Below are positions 1-6,130 of a stretch of 12,997 nucleotides of DNA, one piece after another. The stretch's first letter is position 1. The number at the start of each line of letters is the position of its first letter. The DNA is from Planctomycetaceae bacterium (GTDB taxonomy: Bacteria > Planctomycetota > Phycisphaerae > Phycisphaerales > SM1A02). Both the position numbers and the translations under genes were made by a program. Location of the stretch: the NCBI GenBank assembly GCA_947474205.1, contig CANJIC010000034.1:1-12997 (forward strand). The letters are read 5' to 3'. The notes beneath the pieces were generated by a model. It was not told the origin of the DNA. It did not search any database and saw only the letters and a list, made by a program, of their open reading frames with translations.

Positions 1-8
1 ATCGAACA

Positions 9-233
9 ATGATTGTGGAGCAACAAGGCCACGACATTGTGTTGCGGCTGGCGCGGGTGATTCCACAAAAAGAAGCGTGGCTGTACGAAAGCGAGAAGGC
101 GTTGCCTGCTGTTCGAAATGGTTTAAGTCACGCGCGCGCGCGTAAATTCGCCAAGAAGTCGCCTGATCTTGCGGCCGCGGCAAAGTTGGCGGCGCTTCTA
201 AAAGATGACGACGCGCAATCGAGCAAGCGGTAA
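9..233 (+). CDS. Small protein, putative antitoxin of a toxin-antitoxin pair (possibly 5'-partial)
   Basis: A 74-residue, charged protein (many Lys, Arg and Asp in the C-terminal half) that ends 7 bp before a RelE/ParE-like toxin gene, in the order antitoxin then toxin. I do not recognise a defined DNA-binding domain; the N-terminal stretch VEQQGHDIVLRL looks like a short beta-strand region and the rest is predicted helical, which would suit a toxin-wrapping tail. The antitoxin role is inferred from position and size, not from a motif. The frame is open back to the window edge (no stop in the preceding codons), so the true start may lie outside. If it is an antitoxin it probably autorepresses the pair. 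Confidence 0.5.
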   Translation: MIVEQQGHDIVLRLARVIPQKEAWLYESEKALPAVRNGLSHARARKFAKKSPDLAAAAKLAALLKDDDAQSSKR

Positions 234-240
234 TTCGTCA

Positions 241-591
241 ATGACATTTAAGCCACTATGGACTGAGGAGGCGGCGGCGACGTTTGGGAAACTTCAAGCC
301 GCGGCGCTGACATCACTTCAGAATCGCAACCGTAAGAAGAACACTAAAGCTTCGAAGTCCGAAGGACTATTTAAGCAAGTTGAAAAATGCGTAAGGCTGT
401 TACTGGAAAATCCCAAACATCCGGGCTTGCAAACGCATGCGTACGACTCCATTGAAAGTCCGTATGCACCTAACGAACGTGTATTTGAGGCGTATGTTCA
501 GAATCGCACTCCAGGCGCGTATCGATTGTTCTGGTGTTATGGTCCTGCGCAAGGACAGATTACGATTATCGCGATCACCGAGCATCCATGA
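241..591 (+). CDS. RelE/ParE-fold toxin-like protein
   Basis: A 116-residue protein. It opens with KPLWTEEAAATFGKL (residues 4-18), then has a helical, Lys-rich segment (about 20-58) and a beta-rich C-terminal half containing VFEAYVQNRTPGAYRLFW (81-98) and ITIIAITEHP (107-116). This order of two helices followed by strands with 'AYRLFW ... ITIIAIT.HP' is the pattern of RelE/ParE-superfamily toxins, which are mRNA interferases or gyrase poisons; which activity applies cannot be told here. I chose the ATG at 241 because it gives the usual short N-terminus; an in-frame ATG at 205 would overlap the upstream gene and add 12 residues. Neither has a clear Shine-Dalgarno, consistent with translational coupling to the upstream gene. 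Confidence is good for the fold, lower for toxicity. Confidence 0.6.
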   Translation: MTFKPLWTEEAAATFGKLQAAALTSLQNRNRKKNTKASKSEGLFKQVEKCVRLLLENPKHPGLQTHAYDSIESPYAPNERVFEAYVQNRTPGAYRLFWCYGPAQGQITIIAITEHP

Positions 592-692
592 TGTGAATTT
601 GACGGTGAACGTAATGGGCGCGTTGCGTTATGCGAAATACATTTCGCGGATTTGCTTGCGCGCCCACTCAAGCGCTAAACTGAATACTTGAA

Positions 693-713
693 GGCGCCGC
701 ACTTTGTGGCGCC
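693..713. repeat. GGCGCC hairpin between toxin-like gene and transglutaminase gene
   Basis: Two GGCGCC copies (693-698 and 708-713) form a stem that extends inward by three pairs (G-T wobble, C-G, A-T), leaving a 3-nt loop. No T-run follows on either strand, so it is not a standard rho-independent terminator. It lies in the 158-bp stretch between the toxin-like gene and the transglutaminase-like gene and could be a 5' leader structure or a weak, factor-dependent end. Confidence 0.35.
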
Positions 714-749
714 GTGGCACGCGTAAGGTTGCACACCACGAAAGAACGC

Positions 750-2039
750 ATGATGAAAAACTCCACGACCACTTCTTGCGGCGCGCTGTTCATGGTCGTG
801 TTTGCGCTCACCGCCCCTTGTGAAATTATGCGCGCCAGCTTTGCGAAGGCGCTTGAGGCCCCATCACCACTGGAACCTTCGAACATTTTTTCTGCTTCAA
901 CTGCGGCGCAAGCCACCACTGTCACGGGAACCCAAGTTGCAACGCCCATGTCCTCACCAAGCGGCATGCGTTCACCGGATCGCAAACGGCCGGTTCGCAA
1001 AGGCTCCATGACGCGCACGGTTGCGCGTGAGATTGCGCCCGCGGCAGCAACGGCAACTGGCGCGACCAATGTTCTAGCAACTGGTGGCGCGGCTGGAAAC
1101 ACAAATAGCAACGCAACCCCCGCCGTTCCGGTCACGGCCGAATCAGCCGCAGCCGCGCTTGAGAGCGCGCTTGCACTGACGCAAAATGCGGACTTCCGCG
1201 CGTGGTACGAGTCGCAACACATTTTTCTGGCGCCGCGTTCGCGTTTGCAAAATTTACAATTCTCTTTGTGGACCGATGACCAAGCGTGCATTGCCAAGCG
1301 TGAAGGCGACACCAAATTTCTGACCGCGGGTTGCACGCCCATGACCATTCGCATTTCCGCAAAGGTGAATGAGGCGTGGGCCAAATCGTTTGGGAGCTAC
1401 TTTGGATTTCCAGAGCACGCGCTTGACTACACGTATCGAGTTGGCGATGGCTCGCAGGCGGCGATTGAAAAAGCCATCACGGAAACCTTGGTGCAGCACG
1501 GAATTATTTACTCAGCGCAAAGCATCGCGCCGGATCATCAATGGATTCTTGATCGCTCTATGCCGGAAGTGCGCGACGTTGCCGATGCGGTGATTCACAC
1601 CTATTGGAGCGGTCAACGAGGCAAACCAAATGCGCGCCAACGCATTGAGGCGCTGACCAGTTTTGTGCAGAATGCAATTCCCTATCGCAAGGTGGATGAT
1701 GGACACAATGACTCCGTGAAGGATGGAAAATCTCGCTGCGGCTTGCGCACGCCTGGGGAAGTTTTGCTTGATGGTGGCGACTGCGATTCGAAAAGTTTGC
1801 TGTTGGCCACGCTTATCCGCAGCGTGGACGAGCGCACGCCAGTGGCGTTGGTGTATTGCATGAACAACACCACCCCGCACATGTGCCTGGCCGTTGGTTG
1901 CGACATGCTTGATGGCGAGCAGCGCATCAATGTCAACGGCACGCAAATGGTTTTGATAGAGACCACGTCAGACTGGGACATTGGTCACGTTGGCTCGGGC
2001 ACCGACATTGTGAATGCGGAAGCACAACCACTGCGCTGA
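750..2039 (+). CDS. Exported transglutaminase-like domain protein
   Basis: A 429-residue protein. The start at 750 (or the next codon, 753) puts a hydrophobic stretch GALFMVVFALTAP near the N-terminus that resembles a signal peptide or anchor; a GTG at 714 would bury it. Residues about 35-135 are Ala/Thr/Pro-rich low-complexity linker. The C-terminal third is a transglutaminase/cysteine-protease-like core: LTSFVQNAIPYR (about 302-313), then TPGEVLLDGGDCDSKSLLLA with probable nucleophile Cys345 in the GDCD motif, His377 in TPHMCLAVG, and an acidic residue in IETTSDWDIG (Glu404 or Asp408) to complete a Cys-His-Asp/Glu triad. Such bacterial proteins usually act as proteases or crosslinkers in the envelope; the substrate is unknown. 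Upstream only a weak purine run (GAAAG) precedes the start. It converges with the minus-strand repeat protein. Confidence 0.7.
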   Translation: MMKNSTTTSCGALFMVVFALTAPCEIMRASFAKALEAPSPLEPSNIFSASTAAQATTVTGTQVATPMSSPSGMRSPDRKRPVRKGSMTRTVAREIAPAAATATGATNVLATGGAAGNTNSNATPAVPVTAESAAAALESALALTQNADFRAWYESQHIFLAPRSRLQNLQFSLWTDDQACIAKREGDTKFLTAGCTPMTIRISAKVNEAWAKSFGSYFGFPEHALDYTYRVGDGSQAAIEKAITETLVQHGIIYSAQSIAPDHQWILDRSMPEVRDVADAVIHTYWSGQRGKPNARQRIEALTSFVQNAIPYRKVDDGHNDSVKDGKSRCGLRTPGEVLLDGGDCDSKSLLLATLIRSVDERTPVALVYCMNNTTPHMCLAVGCDMLDGEQRINVNGTQMVLIETTSDWDIGHVGSGTDIVNAEAQPLR

Positions 2040-2099
2040 TGCCCTCCACGCGGACGTGAAGTTCGTAGCCGCGCAATCGGTGCTCATTTTCGACGCGTA

Positions 2100-2296
2100 A
2101 TCATTTCGCAAGCCCAAGCACTTTCAACATGGCCCAAATATCTCGCGGCGGAAAAACTGATTACGTTGCGCAATTGTTTCGTGGGCAAGAAACTCATTAC
2201 GCCGCGCAATTATTTCGCAGGCGAGAAACTTATTACGTTACAAAATTATTTCGTGGGGGGCAAATCTTTCGCGGGCGTAACTTCCAAATCTTTCAC
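2100..2296. repeat. Degenerate tandem repeat array, period about 36 bp
   Basis: A core resembling TTTCGYRGGCRAGAAACT recurs at 2104, 2141, 2177, 2213, 2249, 2267 and 2291, with spacings 37, 36, 36, 36, 18 and 24. The three best units are 2154-2189, 2190-2225 and 2226-2261, each beginning AAACT.ATTACG. There are no unique spacers between units. The array fills most of the 206-bp gap between two convergent genes and runs into the last codons of the minus-strand gene, where it produces a duplicated KDL in the protein (10-bp direct repeat CAAATCTTTC at 2261 and 2285). Origin is probably local slippage duplication; a function is not evident. Confidence 0.75.
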
Positions 2297-2719
2297 AGGC
2301 AACATGACCACGCCGTCAGCATTGTTGCCGGCCGTAATGCGCACTTTTTCATTTGCGTCGCTCCACGCAACGCCCGCGCCGCCGTCATCGCGAGTGAATG
2401 TAGCCACGCGCTGCTTGCCGGCCTTGTCGTACACCTGCAAACCTGCGTAGCCATTCACGCGCGTGGTTGCGTCCATGCGCACGCGGCCGTTCATGTCGTA
2501 CCACCACAAGCACGCGCCGCCATCGTCGCGGGTGAACGCCGTGATGCGCGCCGCGCCATTCTTGTCCAGCACATTCCAGCCGTCGCATGTGATCACGCCG
2601 TAGGGCTTCATGGCCGCCACGCACAACATGACCACCAACACGCTCAGCACAATGTTGAGCACGCGCTGATACTTGACACGGCTTTGCAACGACGCAATTT
2701 GTTTCTGCATTTCTTTCAT
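2246..2719 (-). CDS. Membrane-anchored 23-residue-repeat protein
   Basis: A 157-residue protein. Residues 1-16 are a short charged helix (possible coiled coil), 20-37 a single hydrophobic membrane segment, and the rest is presumably outside. Residues 59-150 consist of four consecutive 23-residue units (59-81, 82-104, 105-127, 128-150) with the pattern [ITAFTR]DDGGAxLxxYDxNGKxR; the last is degenerate. This 'YD.NGK.R...' beta-strand repeat occurs in small bacterial, including planctomycete, surface proteins of unknown role. The start at 2719 is chosen because it places the helix and membrane segment at the N-terminus and leaves a 28-bp gap to the upstream gene; the frame is open to 2836, but that would overlap it. 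Function unknown; probably co-transcribed with the small membrane gene just upstream. Confidence 0.65.
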   Translation of the reverse strand: MKEMQKQIASLQSRVKYQRVLNIVLSVLVVMLCVAAMKPYGVITCDGWNVLDKNGAARITAFTRDDGGACLWWYDMNGRVRMDATTRVNGYAGLQVYDKAGKQRVATFTRDDGGAGVAWSDANEKVRITAGNNADGVVMLPVKDLEVTPAKDLPPTK

Positions 2720-2747
2720 GCGCGCAAAGATAGTGGCGCGGCGACAT

Positions 2748-2906
2748 TCACGATTGATCAGATTTGCGCGCGTCAGCATCCGTGACCTGCGGCAACTGTG
2801 GCGCGGATTCATCTTGCGTATCGCCGCCATTTTCAATCTGCGCGCGTATCAATCGCCAAACTCCCCACAGGCATAACACCACAATGGCGATGATGATGAA
2901 ATGCAT
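2748..2906 (-). CDS. Small single-pass membrane protein
   Basis: A 52-residue protein. Residues 2-18 (HFIIIAIVVLCLWGVWR) form one membrane segment, followed by a hydrophilic acidic/polar tail. The frame is open up to 3023, but a start there would overlap the neighbouring gene and add a non-membrane leader, so the ATG at 2906 is preferred. It ends 28 bp before the repeat protein, suggesting one operon. No Shine-Dalgarno is visible; a TAAACT hexamer sits 7 bp before the start. I do not recognise the family. It is short, so the call rests on its hydrophobic N-terminus and its fit between neighbours. Confidence 0.45.
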   Translation of the reverse strand: MHFIIIAIVVLCLWGVWRLIRAQIENGGDTQDESAPQLPQVTDADARKSDQS

Positions 2907-3012
2907 GCGCGTTAGTTTATCCACGCGCAAGGATTTTATAGATGGTGACCCGGCGCACATTCTCCAGGCGCCACAGGTAAAAATAAAATGTCCCACCGCG
3001 AGCGCCGCGCTT

Positions 3013-3228
3013 TCACAAATCAATATTGATCACAAACGGCGCGATGGCCAACCCCACGCACACCGAAATGAGCACAGTGTTGTTGTCAATCACATACGGC
3101 AACACGCATAAGCCCACGCCCGAAATCAACGGCACTACTTTCTGCTGCTTCTTGCCGTACATGAAATACGCCATGCCCACAATTCCCGCGAACACATTCA
3201 CAATTAAGCTGGTCGAATCAAAGTTCAA
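3013..3228 (-). CDS. Small multi-pass membrane protein, TTG start
   Basis: A 71-residue, strongly hydrophobic protein with about three membrane segments (6-23, 32-46, 50-69) separated by a conserved-looking basic loop YFMYGKKQQK (21-30). It resembles a widespread family of about 70-residue proteins that share 'GxxYFMYGKKQ..xxPLxxGxxLxxxPY'; the family has no established function that I can name. No ATG lies between the upstream stop (3262-3264) and the conserved region, so TTG at 3228 is the most natural start. It is the first of three small minus-strand membrane genes and is divergent from the GNAT gene. Confidence 0.7.
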   Translation of the reverse strand: MNFDSTSLIVNVFAGIVGMAYFMYGKKQQKVVPLISGVGLCVLPYVIDNNTVLISVCVGLAIAPFVINIDL

Positions 3229-3273
3229 GGATTTCTTGCGGCCAGACCCTCGCCGGTCCGTTTAAGCACGCCT

Positions 3274-3313
3274 GCATTGTTGCGCATCATGTTGTGCACG
3301 ATAGCAACAATGC
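3274..3313. promoter_or_regulatory. 10+10-bp perfect inverted repeat in divergent promoter region
   Basis: GCATTGTTGC (3274-3283) and its exact reverse complement GCAACAATGC (3304-3313) flank a 20-bp centre. Within it a 12-bp period direct repeat is also seen (TGTTGCGCATCA at 3278, TGTTGTGCACGA at 3290, nine of twelve positions equal). The right arm lies just upstream of the -10 hexamer of the GNAT gene, so a regulator bound here could control that gene and perhaps the divergent small membrane gene. It could also fold as an RNA hairpin. No T-run follows, which argues against a terminator. Confidence 0.45.
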
Positions 3314-3321
3314 GCACGCCT

Positions 3322-3327
3322 TATAAT
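3322..3327 (+). promoter_or_regulatory. TATAAT -10 element of the GNAT gene
   Basis: A perfect TATAAT lies 6 bp before the chosen ATG at 3334, which would place the transcription start on or next to the A of ATG. No good -35 hexamer is present at 16-18 bp; this region is instead occupied by the inverted repeat, hinting at activator dependence. Confidence 0.5.
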
Positions 3328-3333
3328 GTGAAT

Positions 3334-4017
3334 ATGCCTGACATCACACCGCATTCAAACGGACTTCACCCGGACTACCGCATTCGCTTGATGGAGCCTG
3401 GCGACATGCCTGCCATTATTGAAATTTGCAAACTGGTGTACCCGCATGACGCGCCATACACGCCGCAAGAACTTGCCGAGCATCACCTGGTTTTTCCGCA
3501 GGGACAATTTGTGGCGCAGCACATTCCAACTGGCGAAGTGGCGGGCGCGCATTTCACATTGCGCTTGTGCATGATTGATTTTCATATTGATGATTCATGG
3601 GATGTCCTGACCGCGTACGGAACATTTGACGATGACAATCCTGTTGGCCACACGTTGTACTGCGCCGACATCATGGTGCATCCACGGCATCAACATCACA
3701 GCGTGGCGCGCGCGTTGACGGACATTACGCGTGAACTTGTGCGGCAGGAAAAATTATGGCGCATGGTGGCGGGCAGTCGATTGTCTGGATACGCGCAACA
3801 CAAGGACCAATTCACACCGCAGGAATATGTGGACGCGGTGGAGCGCGGCGAACTTGTGGACCCAGTGTTGACCGTGCATTTAAAAGATGGCTGGCAAGTG
3901 ATTCGTCCTATTCACGGCTATTTACCGCATGACCAAGAGAGCGCGGGTTGGGCCGCCGTGATTCAATGGGTGAACCCCGCGTGTCCGCCGCCGCCGGAAT
4001 TTCAGTTACGAAAGTAA
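3334..4017 (+). CDS. GNAT-family N-acetyltransferase (carbon-nitrogen-hydrolase-associated type)
   Basis: A 227-residue protein. IRLMEPGDMPAIIEICKLVY (17-36) is the opening strand and helix of the GNAT fold; LYCADIMVHPRHQHHSVARA (108-127) is the acetyl-CoA-binding motif A region, though the usual Q/RxxGxG/A is replaced by RHQHHSVA. The later part, DPVLTVHLKDGWQVIR (176-191), YLPHDQESAGWA (196-207) and IQWVNP (210-215), closely matches the acetyltransferase half of proteins that I recall carrying a C-terminal nitrilase-like carbon-nitrogen hydrolase. Here the protein stops after that half and no hydrolase gene follows; the next gene converges from the other strand. The substrate is unknown. 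ATG 3334 is preferred over the upstream start at 3277, which would begin inside the inverted repeat and precede the TATAAT. Confidence 0.75.
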   Translation: MPDITPHSNGLHPDYRIRLMEPGDMPAIIEICKLVYPHDAPYTPQELAEHHLVFPQGQFVAQHIPTGEVAGAHFTLRLCMIDFHIDDSWDVLTAYGTFDDDNPVGHTLYCADIMVHPRHQHHSVARALTDITRELVRQEKLWRMVAGSRLSGYAQHKDQFTPQEYVDAVERGELVDPVLTVHLKDGWQVIRPIHGYLPHDQESAGWAAVIQWVNPACPPPPEFQLRK

Positions 4018-4043
4018 GTTGGAGCGGCGCTGTAGCCAACAAT

Positions 4044-5099
4044 TTAGAACACGCGTATTTCAAACACGGCCGTGAATGTGTCACCGGCTTTCACAACTGC
4101 GGCACCATCGCACAAGCCGCTAATGGTGGCGGTCATTGGTTCAAAGCAGACAAAGTTGGCGCCTGCTGGCGAATAGATTTGCATGAACGAATAGCCGCTG
4201 AGAAATTTCATTTCAATTCGTTGCTGCTGCGCAATGATGGCGGCGGTTGGCTCAACTTGTGTGGAACTTTTCAATTCGCCAAATGAGTTGCCGAGCTCTG
4301 CCCCGCTTGCCCCGCGCATGTCCAACTGAAATAAATCATCCAGCGGCGCAAGCGCTGATTGCTTGCATGTGGGCAACCATGGCGCGGAGTTGTCGGTGGA
4401 AATTGGCAACCCGTTTTGCGCCAACGCAACAGCGCGGCGAGCGGGTAACTGCAACTGCGCATTGGCGCGATCGTGCAACACCAAATACGGATGCCACCCA
4501 AATGACACGGGAACATCTTCGCCCTTGTCCGCTTCAATGATCGTGGTCACCGTCAACGTGCTGGCGAGCGCGGATTGATCAGCACTTGGATTAGCCTGCG
4601 GATTTACGCCCTGATCCGCATTTTTATTTTGACCTTGCCCCGCGATTTGATTCTCATTTTCATTCTTGCCCTGCCCTAACTTCCAGCGCACGCGCAATGT
4701 GTGCGCAAATGGATAGGCCGCAAATAATTCCGCATGCTCGCCCCACACTATGCTGGCTTGCAATTCATCCAGCGCGGGCTGGGACATAACCCAATCCGGC
4801 CAACGAATGAGCAAGCCGTGCATGGGAAATCCGTTGGCGTCGCGCTTTAAGTTTGCGTCACGCGACAAGTCCACGGCCTTGCCCGCAGCCATGAAATGAT
4901 CCGTGCGCAATCGATTGGCGTATGGATACAAGAGCGGAATTCCGCCTGTTTTTTTCGACTTTACAAACTCCGCAAGCGCCAATGGCAACGCCAACATTTC
5001 TTGACCGCGCACTTGCCAACTGGTGGCAACGCAACCGGCGTCCGTGTGAACAATAAGTTGGCTTTGCGACTTTGCGCAACGAATAATTCGGGCGTCCAT
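4044..5099 (-). CDS. Aldose 1-epimerase (mutarotase)-like protein
   Basis: A 351-residue protein of the galactose mutarotase fold, whose members interconvert alpha and beta anomers of hexoses. Key positions are present: GGIPLLYPYANRL with Arg63, FPMHGLLI with His94, SFGWHPYL with the likely acid His203, and FVCFEPMTA with the likely base Glu320. No signal peptide is seen, so it is probably cytoplasmic. Residues about 142-175 (positions 4575-4676) are an Asn/Gln/Gly/Lys-rich, low-complexity insert between the beta strands ending RWKL and beginning STLTV; it probably forms a surface loop and does not touch the catalytic residues. The gene is convergent with the GNAT gene (26 bp between stops) and lies downstream of a terminator, so it needs its own promoter; the 89 bp between it and the PEP-CTERM stop offer only a weak TAGTGT hexamer 7 bp before the ATG. 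It may instead be a hexose-6-phosphate epimerase or related enzyme. Confidence 0.8.
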   Translation of the reverse strand: MDARIIRCAKSQSQLIVHTDAGCVATSWQVRGQEMLALPLALAEFVKSKKTGGIPLLYPYANRLRTDHFMAAGKAVDLSRDANLKRDANGFPMHGLLIRWPDWVMSQPALDELQASIVWGEHAELFAAYPFAHTLRVRWKLGQGKNENENQIAGQGQNKNADQGVNPQANPSADQSALASTLTVTTIIEADKGEDVPVSFGWHPYLVLHDRANAQLQLPARRAVALAQNGLPISTDNSAPWLPTCKQSALAPLDDLFQLDMRGASGAELGNSFGELKSSTQVEPTAAIIAQQQRIEMKFLSGYSFMQIYSPAGANFVCFEPMTATISGLCDGAAVVKAGDTFTAVFEIRVF

Positions 5100-5123
5100 G
5101 CAGGCAACACTACCAATTCACAG

Positions 5124-5150
5124 AAAAAAAGAACCCGCCTGGTGGCGGGT
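5124..5150 (-). terminator. Rho-independent terminator after the PEP-CTERM gene
   Basis: Read on the minus strand, ACCCGCC, loop ACCA, GGCGGGT is a perfect 7-bp GC-rich stem, followed after TTC by a run of seven T. It starts about 38 bp after the PEP-CTERM stop codon and separates that gene from the epimerase gene downstream. Confidence 0.9.
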
Positions 5151-5188
5151 CTTTGGAATTGCAAATTATAAAAAACTTTATCGTTGCA

Positions 5189-5857
5189 TCAGGCTCGTCT
5201 ACGACGTCCGCCCACCACTCCTGCCAATCCCATGAGAGCTATTGCTCCAGGACTTGGCAACGATCCAACCGCGCCAACGCTTAAGCCGTTGCTCATAAAT
5301 GAAGGCGGATCAATGACTGTTAAATCCCACGCAAATGTGAACACTTGCGACAGGCCTGGAGTTGTAGGCATGTTTGCAGGGAACCAATTCAACACAATTG
5401 AGTTGTCCAAATCTGTTGGCAAGAAATCATTGAAGCGGCAATGAGCATCGCCAGCCAAAGCGGAGGTGGTTGCGGTTAAACCAGTCAAACCACTTTGATA
5501 ATTGACTTGGGCAATGACCTGCGCATTATTCAAGCCACTAGTTCCATAGTTAATGGCCATGGCGCTAAACAAGCCTGAATAGTTGTACGCGTTGAAGTCG
5601 GAGAATTGAAACTGGTAGAAGCCTTTGTTGGCCAATGGGCCACTGGGCGTCACTGTTGTCGTGCATCCATTTGGGTAGCCGTTGCAAGCCTGCGCGTAAC
5701 TCACTAACACGCCACTGGGATTTGCATTTGTGAAACCGGCCGCAGTGTATTCAGCTGCAGTTGAGCCAGCCTGAAAGATTGCTCCAGACAGTACCGCGGC
5801 AAAAGTGGTTGAACTAAAGCCTGTCGCGGCAACAAGGATGTAACTTTGGTATTTCAT
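5189..5857 (-). CDS. PEP-CTERM-type exported protein
   Basis: A 222-residue protein. The N-terminus KYQSYILVAATGFSSTTFAA looks like a signal peptide with cleavage around Ala20-Ala21. The middle is polar and rich in Asn, Gly, Thr and Ser, without a catalytic motif; three Cys are present (58, 65, 140). The C-terminus is a tripartite sorting signal: LPSPGA (200-205), a hydrophobic stretch ALMGLAGVVGG, and RRRRA at the very end. Proteins with this tail are processed by an exosortase and sent to the cell surface or extracellular matrix; the P-x-P-G-A version is the form I associate with Phycisphaerae. The start at 5857 gives the best signal peptide; a TTG/ATG-type start five codons upstream is possible. 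No exosortase gene is in the window. A strong terminator follows. Confidence 0.8.
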   Translation of the reverse strand: MKYQSYILVAATGFSSTTFAAVLSGAIFQAGSTAAEYTAAGFTNANPSGVLVSYAQACNGYPNGCTTTVTPSGPLANKGFYQFQFSDFNAYNYSGLFSAMAINYGTSGLNNAQVIAQVNYQSGLTGLTATTSALAGDAHCRFNDFLPTDLDNSIVLNWFPANMPTTPGLSQVFTFAWDLTVIDPPSFMSNGLSVGAVGSLPSPGAIALMGLAGVVGGRRRRA

Positions 5858-6047
5858 AAAATAAATTTCCAATGCATAAAGGGTTGAAATGAAACGGGTA
5901 CATCAAAAATAAGACATGCAAAGTGAGTAAACAAAAAGCCAATTCAGGGTTGCGCGATGAAATCTTCTCGCTTTACAGAATCCTTCTTAATCAATGTTGT
6001 CATTCTTTAAAATCATTCATCTACAATTATGTAAACGTAAAAAATGG

Positions 6048-6061
6048 GTGACCTTGATCAC
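6048..6061. promoter_or_regulatory. CRP/FNR-like palindrome GTGA-N6-TCAC
   Basis: GTGACCTTGATCAC matches the core half-sites and spacing recognised by CRP-family regulators (TGTGA-N6-TCACA), with the outer T and A absent. It lies in the 273-bp gap upstream of the PEP-CTERM gene, about 190 bp before its start, which is rather far for a direct activator site. A chance match is possible. I saw no convincing -35/-10 pair for the PEP-CTERM gene in this gap, which is otherwise AT-rich. Confidence 0.3.
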
Positions 6062-6075
6062 GCAACTTGATATTT

Positions 6076-6126
6076 TTTAATTATTTTTAAAATTGTGGCG
6101 ACACTGCCAAATGACGCCTGCTTGGC
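6076..6126 (-). terminator. Possible weak terminator region after the haloperoxidase-like gene
   Basis: On the minus strand, just after the stop at 6131, a short hairpin ACGCC-AAGCA-GGCGT is followed by a second one, TGGC-AGTGTC-GCCA, and then by CAATTTTAAAAA. Stems are only 4-5 bp and the T-run is short, so termination efficiency is doubtful. Confidence 0.35.
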
Positions 6127-6130
6127 GTGC

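Noticed and set aside
668..1384. 238-codon minus-strand ORF
   Set aside because: It is antisense to the transglutaminase-like gene, which has a recognisable catalytic core; GC-rich codon structure explains the open frame.
1512..1946. 144-codon minus-strand ORF
   Set aside because: Antisense shadow of the catalytic part of the transglutaminase-like gene, with no family features.
2154..2261. Possible CRISPR array (36-bp periodicity)
   Set aside because: The units are directly adjacent and imperfect with no unique spacers, and there are no cas genes.
2129..2785. Long plus-strand ORF (218 codons) opposite the repeat membrane protein
   Set aside because: Its start lies in the tandem repeat array and the rest is antisense to a gene with a clear membrane segment and protein-level repeats; the product is His/Ala/Arg-rich noise.
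4018..4043. Terminator between the convergent GNAT and epimerase genes
   Set aside because: The short AGCG/CGCT palindrome lacks a stable stem and any T-run on either strand.
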